A stretch of DNA of 64,000 nucleotides, taken from positions 42,009,084 through 42,073,083 of the forward strand of contig CM060200.1 of assembly GCA_030562195.1 (NCBI GenBank), given 5' to 3'. How positions within the stretch are numbered: position 1 is the stretch's first letter; every line of letters begins with the position of its first letter. This DNA comes from Nipponacmea schrenckii. Lineage: Eukaryota; Mollusca; Gastropoda; Lottiidae. The translations under genes were made by a program, and so were the position numbers. The notes beneath the pieces are model-generated. The model searched no databases and was not told where the DNA came from. It worked only from the letters and a program-made list of their open reading frames with translations. Of the stretch, positions 24,629 to 36,849 are shown piece by piece.

Positions 24629-25312
24629 TGTGTAATTTTATAATACCTGTCTGTTTCCTAGCCTCTGATAATATCTATAGCTATCAGGGACTGGAATAGA
24701 GGGAGGGAGGTGTTTCGGATTAATACAATTCTGGTTTTTCTCGAAAACTCCAGATGATTTTAGTGTTCCAGTCATCTTGAAAATTATGTAGTCATGAAAA
24801 ATCTAATTGATTAGATCTCATATCATGCTATGAAATGTTTAATATTGTAAAAATACTGTTTTCTTATCAAGTTATTTAACATTGTTTAATTAAAGTAAAA
24901 TAATTTTTATCAACATTAGTTTTTGAGTTTTGAAATGAAAAATTTCACCCCAAAAATTATTCAGTAACAAATTAAATACAACAATAAAGACAAAAGAAAT
25001 CGTAAATAAAACTAAAATATCGTGAATTCTATTTACATATATTCAAGGTCCAAATCACCACCCAAAATCGCTGACTCAGTCCCTTTTAGTCTGTTTTTAA
25101 TAATAGTATTTCTGAAGATTATTTTAACGTTTAACTCAGAGTCCAGACCCAAATAAATCTACTGATTGGCAGACTTGTCCCTTTAATTTCTCTTTAACAA
25201 AACAAAGAAAAAAAAAATTATTTAAATGCACTTTTGACTTGAAATAACAAAATACTTCTTACTTGAAAAATAAAATATAAAGAATAAATGTCCTGAACTA
25301 GAAAATCTTGAA
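24629..25312. other. convergent intergenic region between annexin and ITPA
   Basis: Holds both 3' UTRs. AT-rich; poly(A)-signal candidates for the annexin at 24971-24988. No other gene. Confidence 0.5.
24983..24988 (+). terminator. likely annexin polyadenylation signal
   Basis: AATAAA 355 bp after the annexin stop, preceded by ATTAAA at about 24971-24976. It is the first canonical hexamer noticed downstream of the stop codon. Confidence 0.45.
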
Positions 25313-27006
25313 TTATTTTGGAGCACCATGTTTTAGAAAATACTCTTTTAAAATAGTCATAGCTTTTCCTCGGTGAGAAAGTGTATTTTTCAGATCTTTG
25401 TCCATTTCGGCAAATGTTTCATTGTGTCCGTTAGGTTGAAAACATGGATCCCAGCCAAAACTTGTGGGGCCTCGGGGTTTAACTATGGTTCCATCACACC
25501 TGCCCTGAAATACTTCTATGGGGTCTCCTTCCTGCCCGCTAGAATACGCAAAAATACACAGGGCATACGCTGTTTTATCTTCAAACCCCTGTAACATTTT
25601 ATACAGACCTGAAATACAACAATAGGTCTTGAAAATAAATTGGGAAATTTGCTTCAAAAAAACATGTAGTTTGAAAACATGGAGGCAATGTTGATCCCAG
25701 TCATCTAAATTAAATAGTAAATACTGACAATGTTTATAAAGACTTAAAATTAAGGCAACACATTGCAGTCTGCAATAAGGAAAATTTTGAGGCATTTCTA
25801 TGAGTAATTTCAGCTCCAGCAGTAGTGATTTCAGTTTTTACTGTATCACCAACAATCCTTTTCTTATCCTCTTTAATTCTGAAAGTATTGTCACAATCCA
25901 AGGAACTGTTTTTATTTTTGAAAACTGCAACCGTATATTTTGAGATACTTTAACTATGTTCTGAATGACCCAGGTTGTAATCAATTCTCCATCTTTCCTC
26001 CAAGTTGGCTAGACAATAGATAGAATGGGGAGAAGGGGACGATGGGGGGATTCAAAATTTACCAGGGTTGATAATAGGTAAAAGGAGTGGCTGTGGGGAA
26101 GGGGTGAGAAGGGAGGGGTGAGAAGTGAGTAGAGAAAGTACGACATAACCTCTAAATATAAAGTGGTTGTGGGGAGGCGGGTAGTGGGGAAGAGATGAGG
26201 GGGTTGGGGAGGAAGGGTGGCGTGTTATAATAAATAAATAGTCTATGATATATACAGAGAAGACACAGTACAACCTCAAACTATTAACCAACTGGTGAAT
26301 ATGAACAATATTACCTTCAGGTCCAATATTAGATAAAAACCATTTAATATACGGACCAGGTAAGCCATTTAAGGCATTAAAACAAAGACTGGTGTCGCCC
26401 ACTATAACAGGACCTTTAACATGTTCAGCGGCGACCCGACACTTGGCTTCAGCAACCTCTCGTGGTTCAGCCTGATACTCGGGTAGGTCAATATCTCTAC
26501 ATTCTATCTGAAACATTGATAAGGATGCAGTTGTTTATTTATTAGATAAGAGTAGATCTATAAACCTTTGATGACCTTCTAGTCAACTTAGTCAAAATGA
26601 ATGGAGTTTTACATCCTACTCATATGAGCTAATGAAGACTGGCAATGCCATGTAGTGTGCAATGAGGGAAATTTTGTCAGGACAGCGACATTAGCCTACT
26701 CTTTTTGAGATCACCAACTGTCAAAGAATCTTTAACATGCACAGTGTCTGTAGCACAGAGCCTCGGTTTATTGTCCCATCTGAATGACTCAAGTGACTTT
26801 AAAGCTAAGTACTGCCAACACTGCTGAATTTCATCCAGTCTGGGTGTCAGGGACTATGAGCAGTCACTCTATTATCCGGCCTAGGTTTCTGAGACATAAG
26901 AAAGATACTCTACCTTTACTGGGAAGGAGGGACCTAATATCTGTCGAAATTCTTCCAGTTTTTTAGGATTACCAGTTACTAGGACTAAAGGACGAGTTGA
27001 CGCCAT
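25313..27006 (-). CDS. ITPA: inosine triphosphate pyrophosphatase (ITPase), complete, three coding exons
   Basis: Hydrolyses ITP, dITP and XTP to the monophosphates and pyrophosphate, cleaning the cytosolic nucleotide pool. Exons in transcript order are 27006-26914, 26507-26315 and 25608-25313. The splices are GT-AG and in phase (31 codons, 64 codons plus 1 base, 2 bases plus 98 codons), giving 193 aa against 194 in human ITPA. Family signatures: [10 protein letters not shown] at residues 11-20 (nucleotide-binding loop), IDLPEYQ at 37-43, [20 protein letters not shown] at 68-87, FGWDPCFQP at 146-154 and SHR at 173-175. Asp69 of the usual E/D-D-T/S motif is kept, but the preceding acidic residue is Gly68. 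Exon 2 could be read through into intron sequence, but the in-phase donor at 26314-26313 gives the family sequence. Intron 1 carries a SINE that reaches almost to exon 1. The gene converges on the annexin, with 684 bp between stop codons. Confidence 0.95.
26040..26225 (+). repeat. G/A-rich tract in ITPA intron 2
   Basis: GTGGGGAAGGGGTGAGAAGG-type sequence over about 180 bp, similar in character to 7320-7690. Confidence 0.5.
26597..26900 (-). mobile_element. SINE copy in ITPA intron 1
   Basis: Begins, on the + strand, with the GAATGGAGTTTTACATCCTA end and continues with the same body as 5110-5455 (gcaatgagggaaattttg; cggtttattgtc). The tRNA-like head is decayed. It ends within about 15 bp of ITPA exon 1. 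Confidence 0.62.
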
Positions 27007-28159
27007 TTTTAATTGTCTGTACATACAGATTCTACTTGACTTTCAATATATTATAATTTCACTTCCTACAAAGAAATTAAAAAAAAGGATAATTTAGGGT
27101 CTTTCCTACAAGTGGTTGGGCATATCTTTAAAAATCTATCTGTAACAGAAAAAAATCAATGGCAGATGAAGTAGGCCTACTGGTTATAGCAGTTGAAAAC
27201 TGTCACAGGATAAATACACAGAAGCACTAGTCTAGGAAACAGGAGAATATTAGCCTACACCTTGGAACAGTAACTAGCCATAGCCAAGATTCTTAGATTA
27301 TTATCAAGTTAATTATAGGCTATAGCAAAATTTAGTCAAAATTGTAGATGAAAGGGTTTTTGCTGCGCTACACTAACACTCTTACAGAGTCCATTCAGTT
27401 TACGACCCAAAAATGAAATGGAGTTTACTTACGAGCTGTGCTTGATTACAGAAGAAAGGCAGTGTGCAATGAGGGAAATTTTACCAGGACAGTTTCCACA
27501 GTAACGTCAAGTAAGTATCAGTTGAAATGATAGAAGTCATACATGGGAATTACAGTCTGCTGTACAGAAATCGTAGACGAATAGGGTTTCACTCCGTTAC
27601 ACTAACACTGTTTATATGAATAAGTAAACAAAGTCTGTTCAGTTCAGACGGCATGCAAATGGAAAGCCAAAGCCGCCAAAGGACATGTTTTGCTGAATGA
27701 CCAGCCTATGTTATTATTTCGACATGACCATATAATTAGAGAAATAATGTCAACAAACCTATTTCACACAAAATCTACAGAAAATATACTGGCATCTATA
27801 AAATATATATCTAGTCCTGGCAACCTGACTTGTTTTGTCAACAGAAATCGGAAGTAGAAGATGTTCGAGGGGAGGTAACTCTTAATAAAATTCAGACCAC
27901 ATCCACGTTTATAAACCGTATCTAAAAAATACAGCTCTATACTATTTTGACAAAATGGAAGATAGTAAAAGAATTGCATGTGACCCCGAGAACAATTCTT
28001 GGTCCAAACTCCTCCGTTATTTCCTACAGGCGCCACTGGAGGAGAACGTACTAATAAAGAATAGAACAAGTTATGTTAATTAGTTTTTAATAAGGACATT
28101 AATCATATTCAACACATTCTTAATTACCGCACTAGTCATTAATAAAACGTCTTGTATCT
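27007..28159. other. ITPA 5' flank
   Basis: The ITPA start lies in AAAAATGGCGTCA, which resembles a YY1 site. SINE-related pieces occur near 27412-27490 (aaaatgaaatggagttt; gcaatgagggaaatttta). Two blocks ending ACACTAACACT (27345-27385, 27575-27612) are direct repeats. The minus-strand frame 28069-27764 is not recognised. Confidence 0.4.
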
Positions 28160-28593
28160 TTAATGTGATACTGCGTCTTAGAATGGACATACAATCAATA
28201 TGAGTATATATTCATCAGTGAACTTACCTGGTTCATAAAGTAACAGAATCTCTGTAAAATCTAGAAAACTCACAAAACTAAGTAAATCTTGAAAAACGCT
28301 TAATCAATTTATTTAGCGTTTTTTAATAATCAATTACATTTTTATGAATATTAACTAAATTGTTTTTAATTTATCAGATTATATAAGGATTCTGTTATGT
28401 TATTTATAACAGTAGGTATATCTACTGATGAATATATACTCTTACTGCCCAAGTTTAAGTGTTTTGGATTTATCAGATTATATAAAGATTCTGTTATGTT
28501 ATTTATGGCACCAGGTTTATCTACTGATGATAATATACTCTACTGACCAATTTTGAAATTTTATGTCATTTCTAGTATGCAGTGTTCCTTTAA
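28160..28593. mobile_element. TTAA palindromic MITE, short copy with duplicated right arm
   Basis: TTAA at 28160-28163 and 28590-28593. Left end TGTGATACTGCGTCTTAGAA; right end inverts to a related sequence. The right arm (attatataaggattctgtta type) is present twice, so it shows an early step of arm amplification. Confidence 0.7.
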
Positions 28594-28959
28594 ATTATAA
28601 AACAAGGGGGAATTGTTGAGTCATAATAGATCTATCACAGGAATATGTTATGTCATTTATATTTAAATATTAAAATGTTTTAATCATTATCAAGATGGTA
28701 TTAATATAGTTTTTAAGAGAAATGATTTTTATAACATCAGTGATTCATTTCGTTCTCCATTTACATTCCTAAGTAATGAAACGAAATATAATTAAACCAA
28801 ATTCTTAAATTGTATTTTAAACTAAACCTTAATCTAAAACAACGTACTTACAGAGTCGGTTGGAGAAACGAAAGATAAAATCAGAAAGAAAAGGAATTTG
28901 GTGAAGTGAAGATGGTTGAAGTAATATTCTGGTATGATTTCATACTTTGTCACCGTGAT

Positions 28960-30112
28960 TTAATTTCATCGCCATGGAATTCATTTCATTGTCATGGAGT
29001 TCATTTCATCGTCAAGGAATTCATTTCATCGTCATGGAATTCATTTCATCGTCATGGAATTCATTTCATCGTCATGGAATTCATTTCATCGTCAAGGAAT
29101 TCATTTCATCGTCATGGAATTCATTTCATCGTCATGGAATTCATTTCATCGCCAAGGAATTCATTTCATCGCCATGGAATTCATTTCATCGTCATGGAAT
29201 TCATTAAATCGTCATGGAATTCATTTCATCGCCATGGAATTCATTTCATCGCCAAGGAATTCATTTCATCGTCATGGAATTCATTTCATCGCCATGGAAT
29301 TCATTTCATCGTCATGGAATTCATTTCATCACCATGGAATTCATTACATCGTCATGGAATTCAGTTCATCGCCATGAAATTCATTTCATCACCATGGAAT
29401 TCATTAAATCGTCATGGAATTCATTTCATCGTCATAGAATTCATTACATAGTCATAGAATTCATTTCATCGTCATGGAATTCATTTCATCACTATGTAAT
29501 TCATTTCATCGGCATGGAATTCATTTCATCGTCATGGGATTCATTTCATCACTATGGAATTCATTTCATCGTCATGGAATTCATTTCATCGTCATGGGAT
29601 TCATTTCATCGTCATGGAATTCATTTCATCGTCATGGAATTCATTTCATCGTCATGGGATTCATTTCATCACTATGGGATTCATTTCATCGTCATGGAAT
29701 TCATTTCATCGTCAAGGGATCCATTTCATCACTATGGAATTCATTTCATCGTCATGGAATTCATTTCATCGCCATGGAATCCATTTCATCGCCATGGAAT
29801 TCATTTCATCGCCATGGAATTCATTTCATCACCATGGAATTCATTTCATCGTCATGGAATTCATTTCATCGCCATGGAATTCATTTCATCGCCATGGAAT
29901 TCATTTCATCGTCATGGAATTCATTTCATCGCCATGGAATTCATTTCATCACCATGGAATTCATTTCATCGTCATGGAATTCATTTCATCGCCATGGAAT
30001 TCATTTCATCGCCATGGAATTCATTTCATCGTCATGGAATTCATTTCATCGTCATGGAATTCATTTCATCGTCATGGAATTCATTTCATCGCCATGGAAT
30101 TCATTTCATTGC
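28960..30112 (+). repeat. 20-bp minisatellite, about 57 copies
   Basis: Unit GTCATGGAATTCATTTCATC (EcoRI site in each), with GTC/GCC/ACC and ATGG/AAGG variants. No unit makes a stop in any of three + frames, so frames up to 327 codons run through it; they end at the array border. Confidence 0.95.
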
Positions 30113-31544
30113 CATCAACACTCTAGTTGTTAAGGAAATGGCATTTTCCATTTATTTCTCACCTGTAAATATATTATATACTTATCAGTGTTATTGAGTT
30201 TTAAAATTAAAAATATTGTGTTCTTAGGTAACATCAGCGGGACATCATTTATTGAGGTTTAAAAGTGTTCCAATAACTGTTAGGTCATAAAGTATAAATT
30301 GGAAATGAGTTTTACGCCCCATTCACTCCAGAGTAATATCAATAAGACAGTTTCGGATTAAGACTGCCATTTGATAAAATAACTGCCAAGTTTGATTGTT
30401 ATTATTCGTCGAGTAAAAATAAACCACTAATCTTGTAGGTAGGTCTAATAGTCTAGAACTACAAGTGACATATCACTAACGGTAGGATAAATAGACTAGG
30501 ACTACAGGTGACTTACCTTTGTAGGCAGGTAATAATAGTCTACAACAGCAGGTATAGAAGAATAGTACCTAATATATAGACTAGAACTACAGGTTCTCCA
30601 AAATCTTATAACCTTATAAGAACTAGTAGTCTGGAACTACAAGTTCTTTTCGAAACTAAAACTCAGAAGACTAGATTAACAGGTGAGGTACCTAGACTAG
30701 GTCTACAGGTATTATTATATTACAGGTTGTTTAGATAGATCTACAGGTAAAAACATAAAGTTACGTCTATCAAGGTGAAGCGAAGTGTGTTTTCATATCG
30801 GGGAATGTTACCTGGGATTTATTTTCGGACATCAGAGAATCTGTTTTATAATGTAACTGGATTATATTTATATTATAGATATATTATATATTGTGTTATG
30901 GATATAACTGACGGTGGTATGATATCCGAAACATAATTCCAAGGAATCGGACTTAAAATACAATGTAATATTATATTAGTTAATTGTAGAGTTACTGTTT
31001 TTAAACTAATATTCGTGGTCAGAAAACAAGCTAAGAAAATGTGCTTCTTTTAAAATTTTGATTGAAATATTTCTACAATTGAGTACTATTTTAACAGAAA
31101 TATTTCTAATCTCTCTACAACTGATATATATTGAACACCATTTTAACAGTGGTATTTCTATATCACTCTACAATTGATGTATTGAGCACTATTATAACAG
31201 TATTTCTTATCCTCTACAATTGATGTATTGAGCAATGCTTTACCAGTAGTATTTCTAATCCAGTTGAAGTGATAAATTTTCAAGTTAAAGTGTATTGTTT
31301 TTACCTGTGACTTAATGAGTACTCACTGACAACACATTGTTTAATTAACGTTATATTAATTGGATTAAAAATTCGCTATTAAGTTATCTCTGTATAGGAA
31401 TAAATAAACTGCAACGGAAAGTGTGTTCGGAAGAATACTAGTTAACCTTGGACTAAAACACGATATAGGTAAGTTGTTTATCTATTTATAAGTTTTACTG
31501 CAATTATTACTTACAGAAAGAAAGAAATAATTATTACTTACAAA
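30113..31544. other. gene-free stretch with degenerate TAGACTAGGACTACAGGT repeats
   Basis: Between 30430 and 30750 the motif (TAGACTAG)AACTACAGGT recurs at irregular 35-60 bp spacing. At 31080-31260 a ~55-bp block (tctacaattgatgtattgag) recurs three times. A SINE-end relic lies near 30300. Confidence 0.5.
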
Positions 31545-32330
31545 TAAAACAACTTAGGTTAACAAGGATCCTTTCTACCAGCTGGTCCTTGGTCAAACCT
31601 CTTGGTATTGATTTTACAAGGATAACAACTTAGGTTCACAAGGATCCTTTCTACCAGCTGGTCCTTGGTCAAACCTCTTGGTATTGATTTTACAAGGATA
31701 ACAACTTAGGTTTGGCCAAGGATCCTTTCTACCAGCTGGTCCTTGGTCAAACCTCTTGGTATTGATTTTACAAGGATAACAACTTAGGTTTCACAAGGAT
31801 CCTTTCTACCAGCTGATCCTTGTCAAACCTCTTGGTATTGATTTTACAAGGATAACAACTTAGGTTCACAAGGATCCTTTCTACCAGCTGGTCCTTGGTC
31901 AAACCTCTTGGTATTGATTTTACAAGGATAACAACTTAGGTTCACAAGGATCCTTTCTACCAGCTGGTCTTTGGTCAAACCTCTTGGTATTGATCTTATA
32001 CAAGGATAACAACTTTGGTTTAACAGTTAAAGGATCCTTTCTACCAGCTGGTCCTTGGTCAAACCTCTTGGTATTGATTTTACAAGGATAACAACTTAGG
32101 TTCACAAGGATTCTTTCTACCAGCTGGTCCTTGGCCAAACCTCTTGGTATTGATTTAACAAGGATAACAACTTAGGTTCACAGTTAAAGATCCTTTATAC
32201 CGGCTGGTTCTTGGTCAAAGCTCTTGGTATAGCTTTTACAAGGATAACAACTTAAGTTCACAAGGATTCTTTCTACCAGCTGGTCCTTGGCCAAACCTCT
32301 TGAAGTTGATTTTACAAGGTTAGGTTCATA
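31545..32330 (-). repeat. 76-80 bp array of SINE tails, about 10 copies
   Basis: Each unit carries AGGATCCTTTCTACCAGCTG, GTCCTTGGTCAAACCTCTTG and a GATAACAACTTAGGTTCAC part. It is the reverse complement of the tail at 42745-42845. Confidence 0.88.
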
Positions 32331-32564
32331 GTTAAATAATATAGTTATATGACTCTGTGAATGATAACTTGATAACTTATAAATTGGCACTGGATGAAAA
32401 ATGCAATTAGTGTAAAAGAACGTGTAATATCTGACATAACCTATATAGTGTTATATACTAGTATATATGTACTGATGCCAAATGACCTATTGTTCTTGTC
32501 AACCTTCTACTCATTAACTACTGTAGCATTGGTAATATGTCTGTAATTCTATTGGAAAAAGCTG

Positions 32565-32725
32565 GTCTAGTGGTTCAGATGGGACAATAAACCAAGGGCC
32601 TGTGTGCTACAAGCTGTGTACGTTTAAGATCCCTCTACAGTTGGAAATCGCAGAAAAAATTGCTATCATTGTACACTGCAAGGCGTTGCCTTTCTTCATA
32701 AACTCTCAAGGTGCAGATTGTATTC
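32565..32725 (+). mobile_element. SINE fragment with head region
   Basis: Contains GCTGGTCTAGTGGTTCAGAT (A-box-like head), then cagttggaaatcgcag and gcaaggcgttgcctttcttc, shared with the other SINE copies. The 3' end is replaced by other sequence. Confidence 0.5.
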
Positions 32726-33588
32726 CATACTAATATTCTACTAGTTCGAACCATTCTGTCAGGTCCAGGGGTTGTTGGACAAGGGATAGTAATAGAAAAC
32801 TCCAGATACCTTTAATAAACCATGTTGATGTGAATAACGGTCTATATAAGACAGTTAATAACGAGCTTTATCATAATCTGATATTGAAGTGTGAAGTCAT
32901 ATACAAGTTATAATCATACTTATAGATGTATATATTATCTAGATAGGATTACTGAATACTAATATACATTTTGTTATAACGTCAGAAATTACTTTAAATA
33001 TATTATATTGTGTAGATCAGGGAGAGGTCGGGGAAAGTGGGGGTAGGATAGGGGAGGGGATTATCTTGGGGGTTTTACCTCGGAGGACAAGGACTGGAAA
33101 AAAATAAAATTGAGAGATATTTGGTAATCATGTCAAATATGTCAATGATCAGAGGTTGGAAATTTAAGGTTGAAACATTGTGGTTTAAGCAATGCCAGAA
33201 AAGCACAGGTACAGGCATGAGGTGGGGTGAGGACTGTGTAGTTGAAGTATAACCACAATTCCTAAGACAAAAAAAACCCAAAACACACTAAACCTTTTTG
33301 TTAGGTCTCTTGTCCAGAAAATATAAATTCCAATGTAACACGGTAATATTTTAATGTAAGAAATAATTAGTTTTTTTTATGATAATGATAATTATTGAGG
33401 ATTAGTAATCAAGATTAGGATTAGGACAATTAGATTATCCTCACGTGATTAAACTCCCAAAGTTTGGGTCACAGTTTCTGGGTGTCATACTCAATCAGTG
33501 TTTCACATTTTACACAAACAAACAAACTTATAAAGAAATTATGTATGTTGATATTTTAAGGGTATGTGACACTTATTTAATAAAAAAA
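32726..33588. other. gene-free stretch
   Basis: A G-rich patch at 33020-33080. No exon or element recognised. Confidence 0.3.
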
Positions 33589-33589
33589 A

Positions 33590-33723
<134 letters not shown>

Positions 33724-33749
33724 AACTAAAGTTATTTCTGTACAAATTA

Positions 33750-33988
33750 TGGATTATCACAACCGAAATAACATGTTATCGATTATCACAACTGAAATAA
33801 CAAATTATCGATTATCACAACTGAAATAACAAGTTATCGATTATCACAACTGAAATAACAAATTATCGATTATCACAACTGAAATAACAAATTATCGATT
33901 ATCACAACTGAAATAACAAATTATCGATTATCACAACTGAAATAACAAATTATCGATTATCACAACTGAAATAACATGTTATCGTTGT
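33750..33988 (+). repeat. 29-bp minisatellite, 8 copies
   Basis: AAATTATCGATTATCACAAC TGAAATAAC; first and last copies have ATGTTATCG. Confidence 0.93.
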
Positions 33989-34164
33989 TAAATTATTACT
34001 CAATGCACCAACTGAGAAACAAAACGGAAAACTCGACCATATTGTTTTTAACCGGTCTCATAAACACTTTTTAAATCTGTGATTAAAGTGATAGAGTTAC
34101 TCCAGGCTTTTTATACAGGTTTATTTCTATTTTCTACAAGGTAAGAACAATTCTATTCCATGGC

Positions 34165-34400
34165 CATTGCTTCCGAGAATCGGGGATTCCAATCTACTAG
34201 CCCATAGTTGACTGATAATCGTCTAAAAGGCATGAAGGGGGGGGGCTGCTATTACCAGACCGTACATGATAAAGATTCCTGTACAGTTGGAAATCAAGAG
34301 TAGGCTAATGCCGCTGTGCTGGGGAATTTCTCTCCTTGCTCACTGCATTGTCGGTTTTATTAGCCTAAAAGATTAGAACGTAAAACTCTATTCATTTCAT
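34165..34400 (+). mobile_element. SINE copy, 5' truncated
   Basis: Shares cagttggaaatcaagagtag and ctcactgcattgtcgg with the body and ends AACGTAAAACTCTATTCATT. Followed at 34434 by an inverted copy of the same end (gaatggagttttacgtccta). Confidence 0.5.
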
Positions 34401-34689
34401 TGCTGCTTTACTCTGAGAGAACTGCCTAGGAAACGAAATGATATGAATGGAGTTTTACGTCCTATTATCCTCCATCTTATGCCTAATGTTGTGATACATG
34501 ATAAAAGAACATAGAATACAAAATACATCAAGTCTGTAGAAATATTCCATGATTGGAATTCTATAAATATCCTGGAGAATAGAATGCAGACTGAATACAA
34601 TTATAGTCGATATTAAATACATATTGGAATGGTAAATATCGTTATTCCAGTTCTTCCAGGAACCGCCCTTCATTTAGTATTAATATAAC

Positions 34690-35450
34690 AACACTGTTTC
34701 AGAATCTAGAATAGAAACACACTCGGCAGTCTCCGTTAGTTTCCGTAAAGCGTAATGTTGAATATGTTTCAGAAGCTAGTATAGAAACACACTCGGTAAT
34801 ACCCGATAGTTTCCGTTAAGCGTAACGTTGAATATGTATCAAGTATAGAAATACAGTCGGTAATCTTCGGTAGTTTCCGTGTAACGTTGAATATGTTTCA
34901 GAAGCTAGTATAGAAACACACTCGGTAATACCCGATAGTTTCCGTTAAGCGTAATGTTGAATATGTATCAAGTATAGAAATACAGTCGGTAATCTTCGGT
35001 TGTTTCCGTGTAACGTTGAATATGTTTCAGAAGCTAGTATAGAAACACACTCGGTAATACCCGATAGTTTCTGTAAAGCGTAATGTTGAATATGTATCAA
35101 GTAACAGTCGGTAATCTTCGGTAGTTTCCGTATAACGTTGAATATGTTTCAGAAGCTAGTATAGAAACACACTCGGTAATACCCGATAGTTTCCGTAAAG
35201 CGTAATGTTGAATATGTTTCAGAAGCTAGTATAGAAACACACTCGGCAGTCTCCGTTAGTTTCCGTAAAGCATAATGTTGAATATGTTTCAAAGTAAAAG
35301 AAATACAGTCGGTAATCTTCGGTAGTTTCCGTAAAGCGTAATGTTGAATATGTTTCAAAGTAATAGAAACAACTCGGTAATCTTCGGTAGTTTCCGTGTA
35401 ACGTTGAATATGTTTCAACAGCTAGTATAGAAACACACTCGGTATTTTTC
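34690..35450 (-). repeat. compound 55-75 bp repeat, about 12 copies
   Basis: Alternates long units (GTTTCAGAAGCTAGTATAGA, AACACACTCGGTAATACCCG) and short units (ATGTATCAAGTATAGAAATA, CAGTCGGTAATCTTCGG) joined by GTTTCCGTAAAGCGTAATGT. A higher-order repeat of two unit types. Confidence 0.85.
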
Positions 35451-35565
35451 GGTAGCAGAACTTTCACTGTAGAAAGTCTCATAGAAACAATTACAGAAAT
35501 CATAGGCTGAAAAGACAAAGAATATATAGTTGAAGAAAACAATTTTTGACTGAAAAGGTTTCGAC

Positions 35566-35581
35566 CCCCCCCCCCCCCCCC
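35566..35581 (+). repeat. poly-C run
   Basis: Sixteen Cs in a row, in AT-rich surroundings. Confidence 0.95.
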
Positions 35582-36007
35582 ACTACGATTGTAAATTGGA
35601 GGAGCAAATTGATGATATCATTGTCGGCGATACACATAATTAAATTATTTTAATAAGTCGGTTTACAATCCTTTAAATTTTGAAATGTACATGTATTTCA
35701 AACTAATTTACATAAAATAAAACATATTAATACAGTATGCTATGTGAGTTTTACGGTGTAAATATCTGATATAATCTATGTCTTAGAAATAAATATGTGA
35801 CAGTAAGTTGCAAGTTATAATTTACGATATGTGGCGTTTTATATCCGCTAAATGTAAAATATATACATGTAGCTTTGATAAGGTATACGACAGTAAATTG
35901 GCAAATATTTTTCAAGGTGACTTTTACTCCTTTCTTCAAAATAGAAATACGTATTGTTATACTGTTATTCTTCTAGCTATAAGATTAAGTTGTTTATATG
36001 CCTAGTG

Positions 36008-36205
36008 TGTGTCAGTAGTAGATAGGCCTACTATAGGTCTGTAGTTAGATAGGCCTACTATAGGTCTGTAGTTAGATAGGCCTACTATAGGTCTGTAGTT
36101 AGATAGGCCTACTATAGGTCTGTAGTTAGATAGGCCTACTATAGGTCTGTAGTTAGATAGGCCTACTATAGGTCTGTAGTTAGATAGGCCTACTATAGGT
36201 CTAAT
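36008..36205 (+). repeat. 27-bp minisatellite, 7 copies
   Basis: GTAGTTAGATAGGCCTACTA TAGGTCT; each unit contains the palindrome TAGGCCTA. Multiple of three, hence the 9-residue protein period. Confidence 0.95.
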
Positions 36206-36849
36206 ATACATGTATGTCGATATACGTATAGATATATTACACCATTGGAGGGAGAGGGGAGGGGGATTACCTGGGCTATGCTTAATGTGTGTCAATATCT
36301 ATATGAGTATATAGATAAATATTAAGGGGAGAGGGGGTTGTTACCTGGCCATGCCCATAATATATAGGTCGATATGGGTATAGAAATATCACAGAAGAGG
36401 GGGGGCGGGCTGATAAATGGTCAATGCCCGCTGAGTCTTAGCGAGTGAGATGAAACCCGACCAAACATTTTTCTGTTCATTTGCAATATAACCCATAGAA
36501 CTCGTGTCTCTCCGAGTCGACGGGCCCATCAACTTCACCCGGCGCATAATCTGAGCCCCAGCTCTTGGAGGTGTGCTAAAAGAAAAAGTGCAGAATAGTG
36601 TTAAAGTATTGAACGGTGATTGTAATAACTAGACATTATGAAGATTGGTCAATATGACAAGGTGTATAACAGACTAAGCGTATAACACTATGATAATGAT
36701 AATACCGTTGAATACAGCCCATTATAATGATAATAGAATATAACTGTGTTATTCACCGATATATCATTATATATATTACTATAATAACAACTATACTTGC
36801 GAGTATATTTTTGTCAGTGGTGGCACCGTCATGGAATTATACCCGTGAG

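Noticed and set aside
25609..25795. N-terminal part of the 160-codon ITPA frame
   Set aside because: Beyond the acceptor at 25609-25611; intron sequence that happens to be open.
28906..30197. Overlapping frames of 127-327 codons, Phe/Ile/His/Ser-rich
   Set aside because: They are products of the 20-bp array, open in all frames, with no protein-like sequence outside it.
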